DNA of 13,955 nucleotides from Aquificaceae bacterium (GTDB taxonomy: Bacteria; Aquificota; Aquificia; Aquificales; Aquificaceae), in NCBI GenBank assembly GCA_027014185.1, contig JALWEK010000059.1:1-13955 (forward strand). Direction: 5' to 3'. A model generated the notes under the pieces. That model ran no database searches. It saw nothing but the letters and a program-made list of their open reading frames with translations, and had not been told where the DNA came from. This document shows, piece after piece, positions 5,083 through 12,802 of this stretch (position 1 is the stretch's first letter; every line of letters starts with the position of its first letter). A program made the position numbers and the translations under genes.

Positions 5083-7236
5083 GTGAACGTAAATATAGAG
5101 CGCCTGAGAAGAGCCCTGGTCCTTGTTTCCGTGGGGGTATCCCTGTACTACCTAATCTGGAGGCTTGGCACACTGAATGAAGATGCCATGTTCTTTTCCT
5201 CCCTAGTCTACGGGGCTGAGCTGTACGGCTTCATAGCAAGCCTCATGTTCTTCTACATGGTGTGGAAGTTGCCCAAAAGACAACCAAAGGATCCCCCTGA
5301 AGGCCTCAAGGTGGACGTCTTCATACCCACGTACAACGAGAGCCCGGACATTCTAAGGAAGACAATCCAGGGAGCCCTCGGCATAGAGTACCCGCACAGA
5401 ACCTACGTCCTAGACGATGGAAACAGGCCGGAGATAAGAAAGCTCTGTGAGGAGCTCGGCTGTGAGTACATAGCCAGGTTGAAGAACACGAACGGGAAGG
5501 CTGGGAACCTCAACAACGCCCTCGAGAGAACTGACGGGGACTTCATAGTTATATTCGACGCCGACCACGTCCCAGAGCCCGACTTTCTCCACAAAACCTT
5601 GGGTTACTTTGAAGACGAGAAGGTCGCCTTCGTACAAACGCCCCAGGATTTTTACAATATAGACTCTTATGAGCACAGGATATCTAAGGGAAAGCTCTGG
5701 CACGAGGAGTCCCTCTTCTACAAGATCATACTCCGCGGAAAAGACAGGATAAACTCAACCTTCTTCTGTGGTAGCTGTGCGGTTATCAGGAGAAAGGCTC
5801 TTGAGGATGTTGGGGGCTTTGCTACGGGGACTGTTACTGAAGACATCCACACCTCTATAAGGCTCCACGCCAAGGGCTGGAAGTCGGTTTACCATCCCGA
5901 ACCGCTCGCCTACGGAGTTGCACCTTCTACATACGACCCGTATAGAACCCAGAGGGAGAGATGGGGAAAAGGGGCGATGCAGATACTCTTCAGCAAGGAC
6001 AGCCCGCTTATAATCAGGGGCCTCACACTATCTCAACGTATTAGCTACCTAGCTTCGATGGCCACATATCTCGACGGCTTTCAGAAGGCGATCTTCTACA
6101 CAGCCCCAGCCGTGGTTCTTTTCACGGGTGTTTTCCCAATAAGTGTGAGCCTGAGAGAGTTCTTACCGGTGTTCCTGCCCCACATACTACTCTCTCTCTG
6201 GGCCTTCGACGAGATGTCGAGGGGGCACGGAAGGTTTATCCTCCTTGAGCAGTATAACGTGGCCAGGTTCTTCACCTTTATGAAGTCTATCCTAGGGGTG
6301 CTCGGAAAGAGGGCGGCCAGGTTCAAGGTAACGAGCAAGGAAAACGGAAGGAATGTGTCTATCAAGGGACTTGTGCCCCAGATGATAGTTTTTGGCGCCA
6401 GCCTGCTCGGAATACTCTACGCCCTCGCTAACCTAGGGAACCTTCCCAATAAAAATCTTTACGTTGCAAATATGTTCTGGGCCTCGATTAACACAGCCTT
6501 TGCCGGGCTTTCACTTTTTTGGACCCTGCGCAAGAAACACCAGAGAGAAAAGTTCCGCTTTCCGGCTAACTTCCCCGCTATGGCAGAGGTGGGTGGTGTA
6601 AACACAGCCGTTACAGTAGAGGACCTCCATGAGGGCGGAGCCGCCATACTCTCCCAGACACCTTTCGAGCAGGGGAAGGATATAAGGATCAACTTAAGTT
6701 TCCAGGACGAAAAACTGGAGCTAAAGGGCAGGATACTTTATGTTAAGGAGATCGAGGATCTTGGCATATACCGGCTCGGCGTGAAGTTCGAGGGAATAAC
6801 CATGGAGGAGGTGAGGATGATAGATCTGTTCAACTTCCGCTTCCTCCTGAAGAAGTACATGGAAGAGCACGATAGACCAGAAGCCACTCCTATCTCACTA
6901 ATAGTATCTCTCTTCGAGAAGGGTCTTTCCCGCAAAAGATCCAAAAGGTTCGAGGTGCACATGCCCGGCTTTATCTTCATGGAAGGAAAGTTCGTCCCAT
7001 ACACAACCGAGGATGTGAGCGATAGGGGAGCCAAAATCCTCACCTACGAACCTATAAACAGCAAGTACCTCGCCCTCAACCTGGGGAGGGGTGACGAGGA
7101 TTACATACTAAACGGCAGGGTTGTTTGGTCCAAAGAGATCAGCTTTTATGGTATAAAAGCTTACAGGTACGGGGTGAGTTTGAGTGGTAGCTCCCATCAC
7201 GAACCGGATCTTCACGATATGTCGCTTACAACGTAA
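5083..7236 (+). CDS. BcsA-like processive glycosyltransferase with two PilZ domains
   Basis: 717 residues starting at GTG, with GGAGG 7 nt upstream. Two TM segments lie at about 10-60. The family-2 catalytic domain (about 75-300) shows all hallmarks of cellulose synthase-type enzymes: D111-D112-G113, DAD at 159-161, FFCG (227-230), TED (252-254) and QRERW (290-294). More TM segments follow at about 335-350, 360-375, 430-450 and 462-480. PilZ 1 (about 488-590) has RxxxR at 488-492 but DLHEGG (514-519) where DxSxxG is expected. PilZ 2 (about 618-702) has KxxxR and an intact DVSDRG (644-649). Inner-membrane BcsA makes beta-1,4-glucan from UDP-glucose, activated by c-di-GMP on its PilZ domain; a second PilZ is unusual. 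No BcsB or BcsC is present in the window, so the polymer may be cellulose or another beta-glycan. It forms an operon with the next gene (5 to 11 nt gap). Confidence 0.88.
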   Translation: MNVNIERLRRALVLVSVGVSLYYLIWRLGTLNEDAMFFSSLVYGAELYGFIASLMFFYMVWKLPKRQPKDPPEGLKVDVFIPTYNESPDILRKTIQGALGIEYPHRTYVLDDGNRPEIRKLCEELGCEYIARLKNTNGKAGNLNNALERTDGDFIVIFDADHVPEPDFLHKTLGYFEDEKVAFVQTPQDFYNIDSYEHRISKGKLWHEESLFYKIILRGKDRINSTFFCGSCAVIRRKALEDVGGFATGTVTEDIHTSIRLHAKGWKSVYHPEPLAYGVAPSTYDPYRTQRERWGKGAMQILFSKDSPLIIRGLTLSQRISYLASMATYLDGFQKAIFYTAPAVVLFTGVFPISVSLREFLPVFLPHILLSLWAFDEMSRGHGRFILLEQYNVARFFTFMKSILGVLGKRAARFKVTSKENGRNVSIKGLVPQMIVFGASLLGILYALANLGNLPNKNLYVANMFWASINTAFAGLSLFWTLRKKHQREKFRFPANFPAMAEVGGVNTAVTVEDLHEGGAAILSQTPFEQGKDIRINLSFQDEKLELKGRILYVKEIEDLGIYRLGVKFEGITMEEVRMIDLFNFRFLLKKYMEEHDRPEATPISLIVSLFEKGLSRKRSKRFEVHMPGFIFMEGKFVPYTTEDVSDRGAKILTYEPINSKYLALNLGRGDEDYILNGRVVWSKEISFYGIKAYRYGVSLSGSSHHEPDLHDMSLTT

Positions 7237-7247
7237 AGGATATGGTA

Positions 7248-7922
7248 ATGAATAAACTTATATTGGCTCTTTTAATGCTGAGTTTCTCCGCCTTTTCACA
7301 GCCCTTCAGCTTCTTGTCGGGTTCCGAGGCAGACACAAAAGGTCAGTCCTACTCCTACATAGGATTTATAGCCGAGAAGCCTGTAAGCTCTAACATTTCA
7401 ATACTTGGGAAAGTCTGGGGAGATTACCTTATATACAAGTTCGAGCAGGGAAACGTGAACGTTAGGGCTGAGGCTCCAGCGTTTCAAATCTCGGGAGGTG
7501 TAAAGAGGAGATACGACGCCTGGAGTATATCCCTTTGGGCTGGCTGGGAGAGAAGGGATACAAAGGTTAGCCCGGAGGTCCCAGGGATAGAGGGTAAGGG
7601 GATTAAAGACTCCCTGGTACTCCAGCTGGAGTTGTTCGGGAAGCTCGGAAGAAATTTTTCCACCAGCTTCATAACCAGTTTCAGCTCGGCCACATCGTAC
7701 CTCTGGTCTAGGGCTAGGCTGAAGAGGTCCGTGCTGGGAGGGAAGTTCCATCTCGGGGCGGAGTTGATAGGGCAGGGGAATAAAGACTACAGGGCCGTCC
7801 AGAGCGGGGTCCTGCTAGAGACCTCTTTAGGGAAAGCAACACTTGGCGTCAGGGGTGGGTACAAGAACAGCTCGAAGGGGGATTCTCCCTACGCCGGAGT
7901 TGAGCTTTATATAGGCTTTTAA
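7248..7922 (+). CDS. BcsS-like outer-membrane beta-barrel protein
   Basis: 224 residues from ATG 7248. An ATG at 7242 is in frame but only 1 nt after the AAAGGA ribosome binding site, while 7248 is 7 nt away, so 7248 is preferred. A signal peptide spans residues about 1-17 (KLILALLMLSFSAFSQ). The mature part alternates polar and hydrophobic residues in strands (SYSYIGFIAEK, GKVWGDYLIYKF, WSISLWAGWERR) and ends in an aromatic residue (YIGF), as outer-membrane barrels do. The size, the WGDY motif and the position after a bcsA-like gene resemble the cellulose-synthesis protein BcsS family. The role of BcsS is poorly known; export or secretion of the polymer across the outer membrane is inference. 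Its stop codon overlaps the convergent activator gene by 4 bp. Confidence 0.7.
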   Translation: MNKLILALLMLSFSAFSQPFSFLSGSEADTKGQSYSYIGFIAEKPVSSNISILGKVWGDYLIYKFEQGNVNVRAEAPAFQISGGVKRRYDAWSISLWAGWERRDTKVSPEVPGIEGKGIKDSLVLQLELFGKLGRNFSTSFITSFSSATSYLWSRARLKRSVLGGKFHLGAELIGQGNKDYRAVQSGVLLETSLGKATLGVRGGYKNSSKGDSPYAGVELYIGF

Positions 7923-9340
7923 GATAGGCCGTACTTCTCCATCAACTTGTAAACGGTGGGCCTGCTCACCCCGAGCATCGAGGCCATCTTGCTAACGTTA
8001 CCCCCGGTTATCCTGTAGGCTTTCTCGATGAGCTCCTGCTCGAGCTTCTCTATATGCTCCTTCAGGTTGAATATACCCTTGCCTGCTATCTCCTTTGACA
8101 CCTTGTCGGCGTCTATGTCCAGGTCTCCAGCGTCTATGTACTTCTTGTCGGTAAGCACAACAGCCTTCCTCAGAACGTTTATCAGCTCCCTGACGTTCCC
8201 TGGCCAGCTGTAATTCCTTATAAGTTCGGATGCATCGTCGGTGAAGCCCAGGATCTCCTTACCCTGTTCTTTAGAGAACTTCTCCAGAAAGTATTTGGCC
8301 ATTATGATAACGTCATCCTCTCTATCGCGCAGCGGGGGAAGGCTTATAGTTAGAACCTTGAGCCTGTAGTAGAGATCCTCCCTAAATAGACCCTGTTCAA
8401 CGAGTTCCTTGAGGTTCTTGTTCGTGGCGGCTATAACCCTGACGTCCGCCTTGATCCCCTTGGTCCCTCCTACCCTTTCAAAGCTCAGATCTTCCAGAAA
8501 TCTGAGCAGCTTAGCCTGTAGCTCTATCGGTAGCTCACCCACCTCGTCCAGGAACAGGGTCCCTCCATCGGCAAGCTCAACTTTCCCTACCTTCCTCCTC
8601 TCCGCTCCTGTAAAGGCTCCCTTCTCGTATCCGAAGAGCTCCGCCTCCAGAAGTTCCTTCGGTATGGCCGCGCAGTTTATAGCTACAAAAGGTCCTTTCT
8701 TCCTATGGCTCCTCTCGTGGATAGCCCTCGCTGTCAGCTCTTTACCTGTGCCCGTCTCTCCCAGTATAAGGACAGGATAGTCCGTGGGGGCGTACTTTCT
8801 TATCAGATCGAAGACTTTCTTCATAGAATCGCACGACCCGATGAACTCTACCTTCTCCTCCTGGCAGACCTTCCCCTTTATCTCTTCGGGGAGCTTGCCC
8901 GTTATTAGATCACCCACCTTTATCCTGCGCAGTGCGCTTACCAGATCGACCCTTGTGAAGTCCAGGGGCATGTGACAGCTGGGACACTCTTGGATATCGC
9001 TAGCCACACTACTTTTACAGTAAGGGCATCTACCGTTACTTCTCACCTGGGAGGTAAGAAAGGAGCCTATAGTCTGGGATATGATCATATCCTCTTCGTT
9101 GAAGAGGACAACAGCCCTGTTAGAACCTTCCTTCCGGTAAATCCTTCCGTTAAGCACGTTCTCTCTGTTGTTTATCCTGAGCTTGAGCTTGACCCAGTCC
9201 TTGTCCTTGCAGCTCTCCCAGTTCTCCAGCCTGAACTTTACGCCGAACAGGGATATATCTTCTCCCAGGGCTTTAAGCCATCCGTTCCTGCACTTAACAT
9301 GTATCTCTTCCTTAAAAGGTACCCTGGGTGCTAGTCTCAT
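7919..9340 (-). CDS. Sigma-54-dependent activator with N-terminal PilZ domain and zinc ribbon
   Basis: 473 residues from ATG 9340, which has GGGAGGG 7 nt upstream; a longer frame starting at TTG 9388 has no ribosome binding site. Order of domains: PilZ (1 to about 95) with RLAPR (RxxxR, 2-6) and DISLFG (DxSxxG, 28-33), the c-di-GMP binding signature; zinc ribbon CPYC...CPSC (C105, C108, C119, C122); AAA+ domain (about 165-400) with Walker A GETGTGKE (194-201), the sigma-54 contact loop GAFTGA (241-246), Walker B DE (265-266) and arginine-finger region REDLYYRL; Fis-type HTH (about 429-473). It should hydrolyse ATP to open sigma-54 promoters. The PilZ domain replaces the usual receiver or GAF domain, so c-di-GMP is the likely signal (inference). 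The convergent bcsA-like operon has a sigma-54 promoter, making it the natural target. Confidence 0.9.
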   Translation of the reverse strand: MRLAPRVPFKEEIHVKCRNGWLKALGEDISLFGVKFRLENWESCKDKDWVKLKLRINNRENVLNGRIYRKEGSNRAVVLFNEEDMIISQTIGSFLTSQVRSNGRCPYCKSSVASDIQECPSCHMPLDFTRVDLVSALRRIKVGDLITGKLPEEIKGKVCQEEKVEFIGSCDSMKKVFDLIRKYAPTDYPVLILGETGTGKELTARAIHERSHRKKGPFVAINCAAIPKELLEAELFGYEKGAFTGAERRKVGKVELADGGTLFLDEVGELPIELQAKLLRFLEDLSFERVGGTKGIKADVRVIAATNKNLKELVEQGLFREDLYYRLKVLTISLPPLRDREDDVIIMAKYFLEKFSKEQGKEILGFTDDASELIRNYSWPGNVRELINVLRKAVVLTDKKYIDAGDLDIDADKVSKEIAGKGIFNLKEHIEKLEQELIEKAYRITGGNVSKMASMLGVSRPTVYKLMEKYGLS

Positions 9341-9346
9341 AAAGTA

Positions 9347-9354
9347 CCCTCCCT
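9347..9354 (-). promoter_or_regulatory. Ribosome binding site deciding the activator start
   Basis: On the minus strand AGGGAGGG lies 6-7 nt before ATG 9340. The alternative TTG start at 9388 has no Shine-Dalgarno sequence. The shorter start also places the PilZ RxxxR motif right at the N-terminus. Confidence 0.8.
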
Positions 9355-9392
9355 GACTATAATCTAATCTAGCTACTATTTTATTCAAAGGC

Positions 9393-9411
9393 TTGTAAGT
9401 TATTTAAACAT
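9393..9411. promoter_or_regulatory. Degenerate copy of the activator dyad upstream of the activator gene
   Basis: TTGTAAG, 5 bp, TAAACAT matches the ATGTAAA-N5-TTTACAT consensus at 10 of 14 arm positions with the same spacer. It lies 53-71 bp upstream of the activator's ATG, so autoregulation is possible. With an AT-rich motif of this length, chance occurrence is a real alternative. Confidence 0.35.
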
Positions 9412-9440
9412 GTGAAAATTACCCACCCCACCCTAAGCCG

Positions 9441-9469
9441 TTGTCTCTATTGCAAAAATAAATTATAAT
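9441..9469 (+). promoter_or_regulatory. Sigma-70-type promoter for tRNA-Val
   Basis: TTGTCT (9441-9446), 17 bp spacer, TATAAT (9464-9469). The predicted start of transcription is around 9476, about 9 nt before the tRNA 5' end, which is normal for a stand-alone tRNA gene. Confidence 0.75.
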
Positions 9470-9484
9470 GTATCCTCTGCGGGA

Positions 9485-9557
9485 AGGCGGGTAGCTCAGT
9501 TGGGAGAGCGCCGCCCTTACAAGGCGGAGGTCGCAGGTTCGAGTCCTGTCCCGCCTA
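9485..9557 (+). tRNA. tRNA-Val (anticodon UAC)
   Basis: 73 nt with a full cloverleaf. The acceptor AGGCGGG (9485-9491) pairs with CCCGCCT (9550-9556), discriminator A. The D arm is GCTC/GAGC with loop AGTTGGGA. The anticodon stem is CCGCC/GGCGG with loop CTTACAA, giving anticodon TAC (reads GUA, valine). The T arm is GCAGG-TTCGAGT-CCTGT with one G-U pair. CCA is not encoded. The last three bases are also the stop codon (on the other strand) of the convergent epimerase gene. Confidence 0.97.
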
Positions 9558-10520
9558 TACCTTTATATCCTTAACCCAGTCCCAGTTTTCCCTGAACCAC
9601 TTTACCGTCTTCTCTATCCCCTCCTCGAGGGTAGTCTTGGGGGACCACCCGAGGAGCTCTTTCGCCTTCGTTATGTCAGCCCAGGTTTCCTTCATGTCCG
9701 CCCTGTGGAACTCCTTGAAGTCTATCTTGGCCTTCTTGCCGGTGAACCTTTCTATCAGCTCTATCATGTAAGAAAGCCTGTGGGGTCTGTTGTTGCCGAG
9801 GTTTATAATCTCGTAGCCCTCGACGTTCAGGGCCTTAATAGTTCCCTCCGCTATGTCGTCCACGTAAGTGAAGTCCCTCTTCTGAGAGCCGTCCCCGTAG
9901 AGCTGGATAGGTTCTCCCTTCATTATCCAGTAGGTGAACCTGAAGGGACTCATGTCGGGTCTCCCCGCAGGACCGTAAACGGTGAAGTATCTGAGAATTG
10001 CGACATCTATCCCGTAAAGGTAGTGGTAAGTGTAGCAGAGAGCTTCCGCCCCCTTTTTGGAAGCAGCGTATGGAGAGATGGGGGTGTTCACGGGAAGATC
10101 CTCCTTAAAGGGCATCCGCTGACCAGCGTAAAGAGATGAAGTGGAGGCCTGAACGAGCTTTTTCACACCGTGCTTTCTCATCATCTCCAGAAGGTTCAGC
10201 GTTCCCATCACGTTGGTGCTCACGTAAACGTGAGGGTTCTCTATCGAGTATCTGACTCCCGCTCTCGCCGCCTCGTTTATTACAGCCTCGAACCTGTATT
10301 GGGAGAAGAGATCCTCGAAAGATTTAAGATCCTCTATATCTATCTGATGAAAGGTAAAGCCTTTCCTTTTCTTGAGCCTTTCGAACCTCCAGAGCTTTAT
10401 TCTCAGATCGTAGTAATCGTTGATGTTGTCTATCCCCACGACCTCGTGGCCGTCCTCGAGAAGCCTTTCGCATACCTTCCAGCCTATGAAGCCTGCAGCG
10501 CCCGTAACGAGTACCTTCAT
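9555..10520 (-). CDS. NAD-dependent nucleotide-sugar epimerase, UDP-glucuronate 4-epimerase type
   Basis: 321 residues, normal length for the extended SDR family. The Rossmann motif GAAGFIG is at 7-13 with D31 ending beta-2 for NAD binding. Catalytic residues are S126-T127-S128 region, Y151 and K155 (YAASK). The segments AGVRYSIENPHVYVSTNVMG and YGPAGRPDMSPFRF are typical of UDP-glucuronate 4-epimerases, which make UDP-galacturonate for capsule and LPS; UDP-glucose 4-epimerase or dehydratase activity cannot be excluded. The usual HLAAQAGVR is NEAARAGVR here. It could feed surface polysaccharide synthesis but is not in the same operon as the bcsA-like gene. A TATAAT box lies only 8 bp before the ATG, with no Shine-Dalgarno sequence, so its mRNA is probably near-leaderless. 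Its TAG stop overlaps the 3' end of the convergent tRNA gene. Confidence 0.88.
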   Translation of the reverse strand: MKVLVTGAAGFIGWKVCERLLEDGHEVVGIDNINDYYDLRIKLWRFERLKKRKGFTFHQIDIEDLKSFEDLFSQYRFEAVINEAARAGVRYSIENPHVYVSTNVMGTLNLLEMMRKHGVKKLVQASTSSLYAGQRMPFKEDLPVNTPISPYAASKKGAEALCYTYHYLYGIDVAILRYFTVYGPAGRPDMSPFRFTYWIMKGEPIQLYGDGSQKRDFTYVDDIAEGTIKALNVEGYEIINLGNNRPHRLSYMIELIERFTGKKAKIDFKEFHRADMKETWADITKAKELLGWSPKTTLEEGIEKTVKWFRENWDWVKDIKV

Positions 10521-10558
10521 GGAAAGGGATTATAGCGTATAATCTTAAGAGCCATGAA
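10516..10558. promoter_or_regulatory. Divergent, nearly symmetric promoter pair
   Basis: TATAAT faces right at 10538-10543 and left at 10529-10534, separated by GCG. Outer arms TTCATGG (10516-10522) and CCATGAA (10552-10558) contain both start codons and sit at -35 distance (16 and 18 bp). Predicted transcription starts fall within a few bases of the ATGs at 10520 (minus) and 10554 (plus), implying near-leaderless mRNAs. The -35 matches are weak. Confidence 0.6.
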
Positions 10559-10796
10559 CATGGTCAGGCTCCAGCTCATATATCCTGAAGAGCTTGTCAA
10601 AGAACCTATCCTCTGCATGGTCTGCAAGAACTTTGACGTGATCCTCAACATCAGGACCGCCAAGGTAACCAAGGACACGGGGATCCTCACGGTGGAGATA
10701 GACGGGGAGGCGGAAGAAATAGAAAGTGCCATAAAGTTCATAGAGGAGAAGGGTGTGAGCGTCCAGCCCATAGAGGGCCAGATATTTACCGAGTGA
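10554..10796 (+). CDS. Stand-alone NIL-domain protein
   Basis: 80 residues, essentially one NIL domain (PF09383, ferredoxin-like fold), otherwise found at the C-terminus of the MetN methionine ABC ATPase and alone or next to ferredoxin domains. Family features visible: VRLQLIYPEELVKEPIL at the start, FDVILNIRTAKV, GILTVEIDGEAEEIESAIKFIEEKGV. Unusual: CMVC (C21, C24) in the first helix where hydrophobic residues are typical, suggesting a redox or metal function. An alternative start is the second ATG at 10560; neither has a Shine-Dalgarno sequence, and a TATAAT box 10 nt upstream suggests a leaderless message. The role of stand-alone NIL proteins is unclear; sulfur-amino-acid sensing is possible. 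It ends directly against the convergent uvrB stop codon. Confidence 0.85.
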   Translation: MNMVRLQLIYPEELVKEPILCMVCKNFDVILNIRTAKVTKDTGILTVEIDGEAEEIESAIKFIEEKGVSVQPIEGQIFTE

Positions 10797-12791
10797 TCAG
10801 CTGAGGTTCAGGTAACTTCTGAGTTTCTTTATCTCGTCCCTAAGTTTCGCGGCACGCTCGAACTCCCAGTTCTTGGCTGCCTCCCACATCTCCTTCTCCA
10901 GCTTCTCTACCCTCTTTATGAGATCTTCCTCGGTCTTTATCCCCTTCGGGAGCCTGGTGGGAAGCTGAACGTAGTCGAGCTCTTCAAGGGCAAGGAGCTC
11001 TTTCACGGGCTTTACTATGCTCTTGGGAGTTATCCCGTGCTCCTTGTTGTATCTCTTCTGCTTCTCCCTCCTTCTGTTCGTCTCCTCTATCGCCTTCCGC
11101 ATGGATCTGGTTATCCTGTCCGCGTAGAGGATCGCTTTACCGTTCACGTTCCTCGCAGCCCTGCCTATGGTCTGTATCAGAGAGGTGTAGCTCCTCAAAA
11201 ATCCTTCCTTGTCCGCCTCCAAGATCGCCACTAAAGAAACTTCGGGAAGGTCGAGTCCCTCCCTCAAGAGGTTCACGCCCACGACCACGTCAAGAGAGCC
11301 TTCTCTGAGCTCCCTCACGATCCTTGCCCTCTCTATGGCGTCCAGCTCCGAGTGCATGTAGGTGGCCTTTACCTTCCTCTCGCTCAGGTAGTCCGCCACC
11401 TCCTCCGCGAGCCTTTTGGTGGTGGTCAAAACTAAGGCCCTCTCTCCCCTCTTCTTCCTCTCCTGTATCTCCCTCAGAAGGTCCTCGAGCTGGTTTCTGG
11501 TGGGTCTCACCTCCACCTCTGGATCTAACAAGCCCGTTGGCCTCACTATCTGCTCCACCACGATCCCGTTGCTCCTCTCTATCTCCCATTCCCCTGGAGT
11601 TGCGGAGACGTAGATGACCTGGTTTATCCTCTCCAGGAACTCCTCGAACTTGAGGGGCCTGTTATCCAAAGCGGAGGGGAGCCTCCAGCCGTATTTTACA
11701 AGCTTCTCTTTCCTCGACCTGTCCCCGTTATACATGGCCCTTATCTGGGGGATGGTCATGTGGGACTCGTCCACGATCAGTAAAAAGTCCTCGGGGAAGT
11801 AGTCAAGGAGTGTGAAGGGAGGCTCCCCAGGCTCCCTTCCGTCGAAGTATCTGGAGTAGTTCTCTATCCCTTTGCAGTGGCCCAGCTCTCTTATCATCTC
11901 GATGTCGTACATGGTCCTCTGGTAGAGCCTCTGGGCCTCTACCTCCCTTCCCTGCTTCTTGAACCACTCCACTCTCCCTCTGAGGTCCCTCTCTATCTCT
12001 TCCAGGGCCTTCTCCACAGTGGGCCTCGGGGCTATGTAGTGAGAGGCGGGGAAGAGGGAGACCTCTTCCAGCTCCTCTATAACGTGCCTGTTGAGAACGT
12101 CCATGAGGACTATTCTCTCCACCTCCTCGTCCCAGAGCTCTATCCTGACCAGGTAGTCCTCCGCGTTGGAGGGAATTATCTCCAAAGCATCCCCCTTCAC
12201 CGAGAAGGTTGCCCTCTTGTAGGCGTAGTCGTTCCTCTCGTAGCCCATCTCCACCAGCTTCCTGATGGTCTTGGAAAGGCTCAGATAACCTCCCTTCCTG
12301 ATCTTTATCCTCAGGCTCTCGTAGTGCTCGGGGGATCCCAGGCCGTATATGCAGGAGACGGAGGCCACCACTATCACGTCCCTTCTCTCCAGGACAGAAA
12401 TGGTCGCGGAGTGCCTGTATCTCTCGAGGACCTCGTTTATGCTCGCGTCCTTCTCTATGTAGAGGTCCTTCTCAGGGATGTAGGCCTCTGGCTGGTAGTA
12501 GTCGTAGTAGGAGATGAAGTACTCGACCGCGTTGTCGGGGAAGAGCTCCTTGAACTCCCTGTAGAGCTGGGCGGCGAGGATCTTGTTGTGGACCACCACG
12601 AGCGTGGGCCTGTTGTAATGGGCAATCACGTTGGCTAAAGTGAAGGTCTTGCCCGTACCCGTCGCTCCCAGGAGGACCTGCTCCCTCACTCCCCTCTCGA
12701 GGTTGTCCAGAAGCTCCTCTATGGCTCTGGGCTGATCCCCCGCTGGCTTTAGGTCGGTCTTTAGTTTGAACCTCTGCTGTGCGGTCTTCAT
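10797..12791 (-). CDS. uvrB: Excinuclease ABC subunit B
   Basis: 664 residues, full length. UvrB is the DNA-damage verification helicase of nucleotide excision repair, loaded by UvrA and recruiting UvrC. Visible: N-terminal [20 protein letters not shown]; Walker A GATGTGKT at 42-49; the damage-probing beta-hairpin segment [12 protein letters not shown] at 95-106; KDASIN following; DESH box at 341-344; helicase motifs V and VI ([28 protein letters not shown], split here by GLD, and QTIGRAARN); and a C-terminal UVR domain at about 620-660 ([14 protein letters not shown]) that binds UvrC. No clear Shine-Dalgarno sequence precedes ATG 12791; it lies 11 nt after the hydantoinase-type gene's stop on the same strand, so the two are probably co-transcribed. 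Confidence 0.97.
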   Translation of the reverse strand: MKTAQQRFKLKTDLKPAGDQPRAIEELLDNLERGVREQVLLGATGTGKTFTLANVIAHYNRPTLVVVHNKILAAQLYREFKELFPDNAVEYFISYYDYYQPEAYIPEKDLYIEKDASINEVLERYRHSATISVLERRDVIVVASVSCIYGLGSPEHYESLRIKIRKGGYLSLSKTIRKLVEMGYERNDYAYKRATFSVKGDALEIIPSNAEDYLVRIELWDEEVERIVLMDVLNRHVIEELEEVSLFPASHYIAPRPTVEKALEEIERDLRGRVEWFKKQGREVEAQRLYQRTMYDIEMIRELGHCKGIENYSRYFDGREPGEPPFTLLDYFPEDFLLIVDESHMTIPQIRAMYNGDRSRKEKLVKYGWRLPSALDNRPLKFEEFLERINQVIYVSATPGEWEIERSNGIVVEQIVRPTGLLDPEVEVRPTRNQLEDLLREIQERKKRGERALVLTTTKRLAEEVADYLSERKVKATYMHSELDAIERARIVRELREGSLDVVVGVNLLREGLDLPEVSLVAILEADKEGFLRSYTSLIQTIGRAARNVNGKAILYADRITRSMRKAIEETNRRREKQKRYNKEHGITPKSIVKPVKELLALEELDYVQLPTRLPKGIKTEEDLIKRVEKLEKEMWEAAKNWEFERAAKLRDEIKKLRSYLNLS

Positions 12792-12802
12792 AGGAAGTTA
12801 AA

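Noticed and set aside
5166..5180. TGGCAC sequence as a second sigma-54 promoter
   Set aside because: It lies inside the synthase gene and has GA, not GC, at the required 10-bp distance from GG.
9341..9388. Longer activator starting at TTG 9388
   Set aside because: No Shine-Dalgarno sequence at TTG, while ATG 9340 has GGGAGGG at good spacing and begins right at the PilZ RxxxR motif.
11877..12638. Plus-strand 253-codon open frame opposite uvrB
   Set aside because: It is antisense to well-conserved uvrB motifs and its translation resembles no protein family; it comes from codon bias of the real gene.
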